NCBI GenBank assembly: GCA_951640195.1
Contig: OX621174.1
Coordinates: 1,302,001 to 1,366,000 of the forward strand
Source of the DNA: Porpolomopsis calyptriformis
Lineage: Eukaryota; Basidiomycota; Agaricomycetes; Agaricales; Hygrophoraceae
DNA: 64,000 bases
Direction: 5' to 3'
This document shows positions 34,579 to 44,423 of the stretch, in pieces. Numbering within the stretch: the first letter of the stretch is position 1; the number at the start of each line of letters is the position of its first letter. The notes beneath the pieces are model-generated. The model was not told the origin of the DNA and did no database searches. It saw nothing but the letters and a program-made list of their open reading frames with translations. A program made the position numbers and the translations under genes.

Positions 34579-35570
34579 TTAGTTCTTGCGAAGTTGGAGG
34601 TAAGCGAGAGCAGACTCTAATTTACCTTCCTCGTGTCGCTTGAACGGTTCATCGAGACCGACCGGAATTTGGAATTTTCCTTCCTTCAAGCCTTCGATGG
34701 TCTTGGTGGTGAAGGTGTCCAATGGCATCCAATGTTTGGAGACGATCCCGGTCGTTCCTGCATGGTCATGCAGCTCAGATTCCACCAGACTGCAAGGAAA
34801 GAGGATGAGCAAAGCAGGGACATTAGCGAACCCACTCACGGAGGTATGATTTCCATGACGTGGATGTTGGTGTCCTTGAGTTGGGCGTGAAGTGAGATGG
34901 AATAACTGTGGAGTGCGGCCTTGGTTGCGCTGTAATTCGGGACCCATGGTGCGGGAGAAATACAGAGACCGGAGGTGACGGGCATGAGGAACGAATGGCG
35001 ACCTTGTGACTGGACGAGGGTATTAAATAAGAGGGGAGAAGTAGATGGATAGCTCGACTCACCGCGAGCTTGTGGAAATGGGGCAGGAAGAAGGTGATCA
35101 TGGTGATGATCGAAATGTAGTTGACGTTCAATTCACTGGCGATTTCTGGAGGAGGTCTAGGATGGAATTTGGGAGCGACGAGGGACGTACCGTCGAGCCT
35201 GATAGATTCCGGCTTATCGAACCACACTTCACGCTGAACGCCAGCACAGAAGACGACGGCATCGAGCTGAACGATCGTTAGGAACGCTGAGTAATTCACG
35301 AGGTGGACTTACATCGGGGTATTTGAGAAGAACGCCGTTGACGAAGTCTCTCAACTTGTCCCTGGTAGCATCCACATCAAATTGAATAGTTTCGAAATTT
35401 TCCTTTGCGAGCTCGTCGAGCCTATCTTGACGCCTCCCGGTGACGATGACGGTGGGTTTCGAAGGCAAAGCTTGGAGAGCGCGTGCGAGACTACGCCCCA
35501 AGCCCGAGGTAGCACCAATGACGAGAATGTAGTTGCTATCGGTGATAGATGGCATGCTGATGATGCTCAT
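34579..35570 (-). CDS. Short-chain dehydrogenase/reductase, DltE-like
   Basis: Starts MSIISMPSITDSNYILVIGATSGLGRSLA at 35570: a Rossmann TG-x3-G-x-G-type loop (GATSGLG). Then TGRRQDRLDEL, LDAVVFCAGVQ (NAG position), LNVNYISIITMI, and the catalytic stretch PNYSATKAALHS (Y-x3-K). It ends in a charged tail LESALAYLQLRKN at 34579. At least four short introns split it. The LDAVVFCAG and EIASELNVNY segments resemble oxidoreductases of the DltE group. Substrate unknown. Its start lies in the same divergence-free minus-strand block as PMS1, only 78 bp from the PMS1 start. Confidence 0.85.
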
Positions 35571-35659
35571 TCACCTCCTCAGGGGCTTTTATATACCTAA
35601 TCTGATCCCGGCTTACATAACTTTATACGTCATTCTCTAGGTCTGTTCAGTACACTCGT

Positions 35660-35826
35660 CAGCTCAAGCCGGGTTTCGTAGTCATTCACATGTCCGGTAG
35701 AAGTCAAGCCGTAAAAGCGCCGAAAACCAAGCTTAAACGCCCAGGTCAAGCCGGGTTTCGTACTCGTGCCGATAAAAGTCGTAGCCGTGCCGATAAAAGC
35801 GCCGATAAAATTAAAAGCGCCGAGAA
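35660..35826. repeat. Short direct repeats
   Basis: The unit caagccgggtttcgta occurs at about 35666 and 35748. Units of gtgccgataaaag and agcgccga recur between 35705 and 35830. They lie between two minus-strand genes; no coding sense was found. Confidence 0.6.
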
Positions 35827-36263
35827 CTAAACGCCCAAAACACCAAACAACTCTCTTCGTCCAAACACCCTCGCCGTCTCTTCCGCACTCGGCGTGCCCA
35901 ACCGCGGGTCAGCCCCAGCCTCGACGAGCGCACGTACCACCCCATCATTCGCTTTAAACACCGCGCCGGCCAAGATCGACTGTCCTCGGTCGTTCAACCT
36001 GTTCGGGTCCGCACCACGAGCAAGGAGGGCGTGGGTGAGTTCGAGCTGGTCAGCGTACGACGCCAGCATCAGCAAGGTATTTCCTAAGGACATGGTAAAA
36101 ACGTAAAAATAACGAATGTATGGCTACCTTGGTCGTTGGTGAGGTTGACTGGAAGACCGGCGTCGATGGCTTGCAAAAGGACAGAATCGCCTGTCCGTGC
36201 GGCGTCGAACATGCGATGAGCGAATTCGAGGGTTTCGGCCGGGAGAGTGGACACCTCTACCAT
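35827..36263 (-). CDS. Small ankyrin-repeat protein
   Basis: Start at 36263 (MVEVSTLPAETLEFAHRMFDAARTGD), one intron near 36085-36130, then GNTLLMLASYADQLELTHALLARGADPNRLNDRGQSILAGAV and a further repeat ending RALVEAGADPRLGTPSAEET. Stop at 35827. About 125 residues with three ankyrin repeats fill nearly the whole protein. Similar small proteins are conserved in fungi and yeasts as ankyrin-only adaptors; partner unknown. An upstream in-frame stretch of isoleucines comes from a gat repeat and is not needed. Confidence 0.85.
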
Positions 36264-36447
36264 GATGATGATGATGCTGATCAAAAATCACGGACTGTGA
36301 CAGTGTGCGAAAAATTGATTCGGAACCGTTTCAGTACATATTATTTACAACTGGTGATACAACAAGAAACAGAATGACCGCCAGGGTCAGGGAATGAAGC
36401 ACATGATACCTAAATACAGTACTGTACAAACGAGCTTTGATATTGGC

Positions 36448-37780
36448 CTATGCGGCGATAAACGTGTGGGAGGTCCACCCGTGTCTATGATCGAACTTGG
36501 GTTGGTAATGGCGAGCAGAGGGTATCATCGATGTCGTCGGCGTCGGCGTCGGGAACGCTATCTTGGGACGCACCAGATGCGATTGACGTGCGGGAAAGTG
36601 CGGGGGTGGTTGCGGGCTTGACGTCTGCCGGGTGGCCACCTTTAAGGCCGTCGAACGAGGTATAACCGGCATCTCGCTCGTTCTATTTTGCGAAAAAGTT
36701 GACGTGTGTGGGATGACGGGGATGCTCGGTGCTGCGTGGCAGTGGTGGTGTTGACGTTGGGGTTGAGTCTGGATGTGTTCTTGAGGGATGACGGGGAAGT
36801 TGGTGGAAGAACGCCGGACGAGTTTTCGATGGGGTGGTAGTGGAAGCGGTGGGGGATCTGGGAAATGTAGACAGTGCGGCGCGGACGGGGGATGGGGCTG
36901 TGAGCGAACGGAAGGGAATGTCATCGATTTGTGCCGGGTCAGGCCGCGTTGCTGCGGTGGCGAACTTGAGCGAGGAGGAGGGTCACCTCGGGGTGCACCG
37001 TCCTTGAGCTGGGAGACGGCGTGCGCGATCCGTTCGCGCATGTCACGTTTCAGCCAGTCCGGATAGCTCTCGTAGCCCATCGCCCAGCACTCGGTCTGCA
37101 GCCAGCACTCGAGGATCTCGACGCTCCATTGGACGCCGTTGAGACGGGTGCCGTTGCGTAAAATGGCGGTGATGTCCGCCGGGTCATGTTTCTGGTATCG
37201 AACGAGCTTGAGTGCGACAGCCCAGAAGGGTGTGACGGACACCAGGGTGAGGCCGGGAGAGGTATAAACGGTGTGCAGGTGGACATTGTTAGGCTTTATG
37301 GATGCGGCGTAAATAGGATCATATTTTCGACCTTGGGGGCTTTGCGAAAAGAGATGAGTGGAAAGGAGAGAAAGAAAGAGAGGTAACGGACTCGGTTGCC
37401 ATGGGAAGAGCGACATCGGCGTGGGCATTCATCCAATCCTTGCCGAGCTTGAATTTGAGCGCGGTGGCATTGATACAGCATTGTAAGCGCTCGCCGGGGT
37501 CTAACATGCCAATCTGACGCCATTCGTCGACAAAAGAGCGGTGGATATAGTCGACGTCGCGGGTGTCCCTACGGCGTGAACCGGGTTGGGCGTAGAGGCC
37601 TGGATGGAGAAGCATGGCGGCACCTCCGTGGACGACGAGGCGTACCGGGTAGCGAAAAAGGGAGAGTATGCGAGCGGATAGATCTGCAAGGAGAGTGAGA
37701 AGCATGTCTCGACTAAGGAGAGTTTCATTGTGGTCTGGAAGAGGGTGAGGTTGGGGAGGGATGGGGAGGGATAGATCCAT
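36448..37780 (-). CDS. Nucleotidyltransferase-like protein with proline-rich tail
   Basis: Start at 37780 (MDLSLPIPPQPHPLPDHNETLL). Exon 1 contains RLVVHGGAAMLLHPGL followed by RRRDTRDVDYIHRSFVDEW. The HGG and R-x-T-x-D-V-D-Y pattern is that of the minimal nucleotidyltransferase fold used by DUF6036/AbiEii-type proteins. After an intron near 37395-37340, exon 2 encodes GRKYDPIYAASIKPNNVHLHTVYTS, FWAVALKLVRYQKHDPADI (a typical K-x-R/D-x-D helix of the same fold). It ends in a long Pro/His/Ser-rich, probably disordered tail to 36448. Function is inferred from fold-like motifs only. Confidence 0.7.
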
Positions 37781-38192
37781 GGGCTATTGTGCTCGAGGTG
37801 AGGTCCTGTTTGGTCTTTATCAAAACCATCATCACAGAAATTCTAACCGCGGGGCGTGAATCAAGCAAGGCAGTGAGTGGCGTACACGAGGTCATCGTAT
37901 TACCTTTCAGGTATCGATAAAGCTCGACGAATCTGTATCATTACACAGAGAGTTGGTGTCATTGAAAATCAGTGACACCAACTCTCTGTGTGATTGTGTC
38001 CAGTCATCCAGCTTAACAATGATATCACTAATACTGTGAGTTCGAACCGGTGTGAAGTAAACAACTTGCATGAACGTGGTTTTTTCGATATAAACCTGAT
38101 TTTCACAAGGTGTCATTGAATTTCTTTACACTGAATTTTTACATGAATTTCTTTATTTCTTTACACTGGTCCTAATCATGTGACCAACTGAC
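37781..38192. other. Divergent intergenic region between two genes
   Basis: Shared 5' region of the minus-strand nucleotidyltransferase-like gene and plus-strand NUP84. It contains the strong hairpin at 37943-37995 and repeats of CACTGAATTT/ACACTG type resembling the MITE interiors, so part of it may be an old MITE. Confidence 0.5.
37944..37993. repeat. Perfect inverted repeat (hairpin)
   Basis: CACAGAGAGTTGGTGTCA and its exact reverse complement flank a short spacer (ttgaaaatcag). The stem is at least 18 bp. It lies between two divergent genes. It may be the core of a short foldback element. Confidence 0.75.
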
Positions 38193-41100
38193 ATGGCCAA
38201 GCTTTATACATCATTCGCAGAAGTGCTATCCCTCTCCCAGTCAATGAGAGATGACTTGGCCGCTCTCCTCGATCCAGTCACCGGTTTTGCACCGAGGCTG
38301 CGTCAGATATGTCATGATCAGTGTGTCAACTCTCTCTCCTTCCATTCATTCAATTCACTTTGCAGACTGGCCGCAGTTGAAGAGAGCGATGACGACACCT
38401 TCTCTCATCAGGATCTAGACGTGTTGAGGTTGGAGGAAAATACATGGGGCCTTCTTCAGGCACTAATGCCGTATGTCACCTCCGTTTTCAACAATCTATC
38501 CACCAATCGCATTGAAACAGTGCACGCAAGACCAAACCACATCCTCTTCCCACCGCACGCGACATTTTAAAAGAAAACCCGTACACACCCACCTCAACAC
38601 TCGCCCAGGCCATAATGCACGCGTCCCCACGTCTGGAAGAACTCATCGTCGTCCGCGAGTGGTTGCACGATACCGCGCCACAGCCTCAACACCCAGAGGC
38701 TGCCACAGGTTACTGGAAATTCACAAAACACAGCTTGATGCAGTCCTTGCGGACCACTGGCTCACGCAGGGACGGCTTAGTTTCAGAAATGGATCCAGAC
38801 GCCGTTAATCGACCGGATGGGAAGGCACTCGCTGCTGACGACGCGGTAACTCCTCTTTTTTTTTTTTTTTTTTCCTTCCGCGTTCTAACTTTGACAGAGC
38901 TACGAAAAAGGTCTCGCTCATGCATTGTACTGGTACGTTCGGGCCGGCAGGCTTGAAGATGCCGTCGACTTGTGCAGAAAGGCACACCAACCCTGGCGAG
39001 CTGCGAGTATACGCGGCACACTTCTATTCCGCTGGCCGGCTATCGGTACGTCCTAAACTTTGGAAGTGAACGTTCTCGCCCATTCACAGAATAACAGCCA
39101 ATGAAAAACATGAAGATGACTTTATAGATGATGACAGTCAAGCGTGGCAAGGCAACCGGCGTAGAAACTTGTGGAAAGCATCATGTATTCAAGCAGTTAT
39201 GAATGTCAGATGTCTCCCCCGTGATACTCCACAGTGATATTGACACGCCCCCCATATTACAGTCCGACCTGTCCGACCGCGAACGCACCCTTTACGCCGC
39301 CCTTGCTCCGTCCGCTCAGACCGCATCTATACTCAAGTCCTCATGTCGAACATGGGAGGACCACCTGTGGGCGCAAGTTTGTGTGATCTGCGAGGAGAAG
39401 CAAAGTAGAGAACTATCCGCCCTCGGTGGAGGGTTCTGGGAAGGTGGGCTGGCCGCAATCGAGAAGGATGTCCATCCGATATCAGCCGAAGAAGCTGAAA
39501 CAAGCGAACATGAGTGGGAAAAGGAAGTCGTTGCCGCACTTGATAACCTCAAGACCGTCCGAGTCCAGGAAGGGTGAGTGTGTCGCGTTACCCTGCCCTT
39601 TCGGCGAGAGTTCTCAGGTAGATCGTACAGTCTTCCTGCAGATCATGTATTTCACCAATCGCAGCTGCACATCATCCTTGATCGGACAGATACCCTACTC
39701 CAAGTCTTCGCAAACGAGTTAAAGCGGGGTTCATACACCCAAACCCCCGAGTCAGTTCTCAAATCTAGTCAGTATTTCTGATTTCACTCACCGTCTGACA
39801 GGTACTCCACGATGTGCCGATTTTTTGCGCATCTCTGTCTATTCCTCAAAATGATTGACATCCACGTTCCGCCTTTCGCAACTCAAGTCATCCTTGAGTC
39901 ATATCTACAACTGCTGGAAGTATGTCGCTACCCTTTCCTTCATTTTTCTACCCTCCTTGACAACCTCAGGCCGCAGGCCAGCGGGATCTGATCGCCATGT
40001 ACGCGGGCGCCTTGGGAGACAATGCCGTTGAGAGATATGCCATGTTCCTGACATCTCTAGGACTCTCGGCGGACATTGACGAGCGAAAGCTGGCCTTGAC
40101 CCGCGCGTGCGAGCATGGTCTGGACATGGATCGCGTAGCGATTGCCACGGCCGAACGGACGATCGACCAAGCTTTCCAGGTGAAAAAAAATAAATTCGGC
40201 GTTGATGTGATCGAAACAATCCAACTGATCTTGAATGGATAATTCAGAAATTGCCTCTTGCCAAAGGCTCACTGCCGTCGATTATTTCGATGCAACCCGC
40301 ACCATCTGACACCGAGCTGCTGCTGTTGCGGTCGATCGAGTGGACGACGTTCATGGAGTCAACCTATGACGCTGCGCTCGAACAAGCGAACGTCATCTTG
40401 CGCTATTTTCTTGGTAAGTTCGTTGTTTTTTTATTATCATCATTCCCTCCCCCAAAACACCGTTGATCGATGCCCTCGTGTTTTACTTCGCGAAGCTTCT
40501 GGTAGGGTGATCCCGGCGAAACTTTTATTGGAGATGCTCCCACCCGAACTCGCGGCGATCGAGGAACCCGAGGAACGTGCGACAGAGTACCTGCATTACC
40601 ACCAGTTTTTCACTATATGGGGAACCCTCGATAGAGTCGTCGACTGCCAAGCGATGGAAATCCAAACGATGAATAGGAGTATGACATCCGCTTGGATAAA
40701 AGATTACAAGGTCAGTGGTGTTAATGTTTATGCTTGTAGTGCGTTCGAGGGAAGATAACCCATTGTCTTTGACCGCGCAGTCTCTGACCACACAGGCCCG
40801 TGAGGAGATCCTGAAGCTCCTCACCGCGGAGTGGTTGGTGACGGATGTCGAGATAGACGTAGGTGTGTGTAGGTCATTTCAGATCTGCTGATTTACATTG
40901 CTGACGGGTTAGCGCAAGGCGATCAACGACGTCGAGATCTGATTCGAATACGACAGATATTCGTCCCGGAGCTGATCATCCGATTGCACTCACTCCTCGT
41001 CCATTCCCGTCACAAAATTCCCGAGTCAGTTATTTCATTTTATTCGTTCTTTTGTCCTTTCGCATGCCCACTCCGTCTTACGGGAACAGGAACTTGAAAT

Positions 41101-41270
41101 ACGCTTTGGAACTCGCCAATGTGGTGGCCGACTCGCGATACAAAATTTATGAGGATTTTGTTAATGAAAACGGGCGGCGGCTAGGTGAATATCTTGGAGC
41201 GATAAGGCAAGCGGTATTGAGTGGATTAGAAAAGGGAGGATCAGATCCATGGCACCAACAGACTGTATAG
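38193..41270 (+). CDS. NUP84: Nucleoporin NUP84/NUP107
   Basis: Scaffold subunit of the Y-complex of the nuclear pore. Start at 38193 (MAKLYTSFAEVLSLSQSMRDDLAALL). Diagnostic stretches: LRLEENTWGLLQALM near 38430; SYEKGLAHALYWYVRAGRLEDAVDLCRKAHQPWRAASIRG near 38900-39030; WEDHLWAQV near 39350; AGALGDNAVERYAMFL...ALTRACEHGLDM near 40005-40130; a helical C-terminus with LIIRLHSLLVHSR. Stop at 41270. About ten introns, each with GT-AG ends. This matches the Nup84/Nup107 family throughout. It marks the edge of the conserved gene block before the repeat-rich island. Confidence 0.92.
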
Positions 41271-41797
41271 GTTAACGACAATTGTTGGAAAATTACAGTA
41301 CAGTTGGATGACATGAGTATTTGTGTGAGCGATTTCCTGTAACACAGTGAGTTCACAGAACCACCTAAGGCAGTAACAAGACACCCAGAACGTGTCGAAT
41401 GGGATGATACCCGAATTGACTTCTGAGAGGACGGTTTGAAAAGTAGGCTGAATGGTTATAATAGGTAGCAAACGTCGGGTGGTGGACATCATCAACGGGC
41501 TGACAGTAATTCTGTTGCTGAAAACTGAAGGCGACGCATTCTCTAAGCTGCTCGACATTTGGCCCCTCGCTTGGGTAACTCTGCCCTACGACCCAAGCAT
41601 GCAGGTCGCCCTTTCCAGCCCACCTTCACTGAAAAACCTCATGGAGGAACCCCCCTATTCTCGGTGTAAGGATCCATTCATCCAGCGCCGTAAAGATTTC
41701 AAGGCTAATCCGACGAGCTACAAACATGATATTGACGTCTTCGGAAAGCTCGCAGACACTCCAAGATCCATTACCTACGGTAGAGGGAATAAACCAA
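41271..41797. other. Intergenic, boundary between core genes and CRN island
   Basis: A plus-strand open frame (41452-41826, 124 codons) overlaps the 3' end of the kinase-type CRN and has no recognised domain. I see no other feature. This is where the housekeeping block ends. Confidence 0.4.
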
Positions 41798-43943
41798 TCA
41801 GTAACGAGATGATTGATATGATTTAATCTTGTGCAATGCCTCTCGTGCAGAGGGTGCCGCTGAATCCTGCATCCACTTCCCCAGATTTTGCAACTCTGAT
41901 GAAACACCCAGTGCTCGACACTGGGCAATCAGCTCTCCGACACCCCACATATCCACCTCTGCACCGTGCCCATCAGCAAAAATACGAGGGGAATGAGTTG
42001 TCTTAGTAAAGTGAGGTTGAGCCTTCGTAGGAGGGGCTGCTGCATCTTCCCAGTCAATGAGAAACCATGCACGTGGATTGTCGAGGCGTCGGATGACATT
42101 GGGCCAACGAATGTCTCTGTGAAAAAGTGGAGGTGGTTGATGGAGAACCTGCTGCAAGTCAATAATTTATTCCTGAAATTCACCACCTACGCACCTCGAG
42201 TGCTTCTAAGACACATATTAGCGCCTCTAACAGTTCTTGCTCAGTTCCCGGCAGCTTGGCAATTCCTCGTGGGACAAGGACAAGTGCCTCATCGTAGTGA
42301 TGCTTGAGCGAATCAACATGCGGAACATTCCTTGTCTCAAGAAAATGATATATATTCTGTAGGTGCGTAACACGCTGAACCTTGTCCGGGCTAGTGTAGG
42401 TTTTGAGAACATGATGACCTGCGATCTCAATATTACTGTTATCCCTAGTATGGATATAGAGATCAGACTTTGAAAAGCTTGAAAGAAACAGTGAAAGAAC
42501 CGTTGTGATATTTCAAACTCAGCATCAGAGGGCCGGACAAGGTCAGCCAGAGATTGGAAGAGTCCCGAAAGGTTAATCAAGCGGCGGATGTTCCTGATTC
42601 GCTCTCTTCGGAGCCTTAAATTTGCATACGCTATGTCATGCACGACTGGGCGACTTCGTTGTGGTGGCGGAGGACTAATTGCTACTAGTGTGAGGTTTGG
42701 TCCTGTGGCATAGTAACCTATCAATGTAGCAATCAGAAGATACTATCAGGGAAACCTAGCCATCTAGCCATTATCAACTTACCAAGAACATAAGGGGCAG
42801 GCGTATATGCCCACGCAAGTTTATCTGCAAGTTCTGACTTTGGATTATCTAAGCTCCCAGGTGCTTTCTCCTCCCCTTGGAATGGGCAAAGCTTGCTTAA
42901 GAGGAAAGCATAATCTGGACGGAGGGTCCCCGTAGAAGTGTGCCTGCTGCTATTGCGTATGCTCACCCCAGAAGGAATAATGATCTCTAAGACATGGCGA
43001 ACGTTTTGATCCCAGAAGGAATGAAAGGAATCTTCAGTTCCATCACTCGGGGGTCCATCCACCACAGTCAAGTAAAATTTGGAGAATCTTGGGTCATGAT
43101 GGCCATCACGGAACAGAAGCTCAACATCGTTGGAGGTACAAATATCGTAGGTTTCAAGAGCAGAGGAGACAAGCTATTGCATGTGTTCAGCTGGGATGGG
43201 TATTTTCTCGTCATCTGAAAGCGGAAGATCTACGAGTCTGGCAAGTTCGGCTATCGTTGGTAGTTCTGACTGGATATGCTTGGACCTCCATCGTTCAATT
43301 ACAAGAAGACCATCATCTAAAGTTTTTAAATCAGTAGAATGTAAAAGACAAAGCAAATGGGAAAATGAGCTACCACTGATTCGGATCCGTTTTGATGGTC
43401 GTTCTACAGGGACAGATTATGCGAGTCCGGAAGAGAACATTGAGGTTGGAAAGTGAACCACAGGGACAACGATGCAAAGCACAGGGGGGAAATAACACGA
43501 TTAGATTGGGGTGAGGTGAAAGAGAAGGGCATCAGTGATCGTCAACATGGGAAAGAATGAGTAAAGTACCAGATTCAAACATAGTGGATGCCTGCACAAG
43601 AACATGGATGTGGAGATACTTGGGAGGTTCCGAAAAGAGCTAATTCAGCCTGAAAGGAGGAAGCATTGGCTGAGCCTTGAATTGCGTCAGATCTTGTATT
43701 GGCACCTTGATATCGCCGTAAGGGATGGATACCTGTTGGGCGACCATAAGCCTGGAACCAGCCAAAGTCAAGACCGCTCACCTGGGAAAGCTTGAGTGAG
43801 CGAGCGGCAAGGTGGTCGAAGTCCAGTTTGTTTTTTTCCTTGATGATTTCTTTCAAATAGCTGACAGACTCTCCCTCGTCAATCTTGACAGAGAAGGCTT
43901 CCTCTGGGGGATCACCAAGACGCAAGCAGTTGAGTTCGAGCAT
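41798..43943 (-). pseudogene. Crinkler (CRN): ubiquitin-like header plus kinase-like domain, with two in-frame stops
   Basis: Header exons 43943-43782 (MLELNCLRLGDPPEEAFSVK...) and 43732-43570 (VSIPYGDIK...KYLHIHVLVQ) form the Ubl-like CRN header. Exon 3 from 43403 and later exons encode a kinase-like domain: TLRPDYAFLLSKLCPFQGEEK (N-lobe), YVLGYYATGPNLTLVAI, catalytic loop FHRDIRWPNV, WFLIDWEDA (DFG position), and DMWGVGELI, ending at 41798. Two in-frame TAG codons interrupt it, at 43640-43642 in the header and 43174-43176 just after EKIPIPAEHMQ. In the sister header at 50537-50539 the first is CAG. Both fit C-to-T change. CRN proteins are secreted or nuclear effector-like proteins of oomycetes and fungi. 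Here the gene looks inactivated unless translation starts downstream. Confidence 0.8.
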
Positions 43944-43987
43944 GATGGTGTTCGAGGTAAAGATAAGAGTCGGAGTTTCAGCATTGA

Positions 43988-44345
43988 CACTGAGGGAAGT
44001 GGATACATTGAAAAATAATGTGAAAAACACCTTAAATTCAGTAGCCTTTCTGTGGCTTTTCAATGTAATGAACCTTGAGATTCAATGATAAAAAATACAC
44101 TGAATGTCTCATTTTTTATCAGTGAAAATTAGTGAAAATCAGTGAAAATCAGTGTTTATATCATTGAAAAAACCACACTTTATCACTGATTTACAGTGTT
44201 CATCCTACTAATTTTCAGTGTTTATATCATTGAAAAAACCACACTTTATCACTGATTTATAGTGTTCATCTTACTACTTTTCAGATGATTACCCACTGAT
44301 TTTCCGCATGCCTCACACTGATTTTCATTGTATACATGTACACAA
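43988..44345. mobile_element. CACTG-type MITE, copy in duplication 1
   Basis: Begins CACTGAGGGAAGTGGATA like the left end of the MITE at 5948. The interior has repeated CAGTGAAAAT and two near-identical units (tatcattgaaaaaaccacac at 44159 and 44225). The right terminus is not clear. It lies just upstream of the CRN header start. Confidence 0.6.
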
Positions 44346-44423
44346 CAACAATTGAGTATGAAGAAACTTCCTTGATGAGAGCAAGATGAAGAGCGCAAAG
44401 CCATTGATATCGACGCGACTTGG

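Noticed and set aside
41452..41826. 124-codon plus-strand frame as a gene
   Set aside because: It overlaps the 3' end of the kinase-type CRN and has no domain or splice context.
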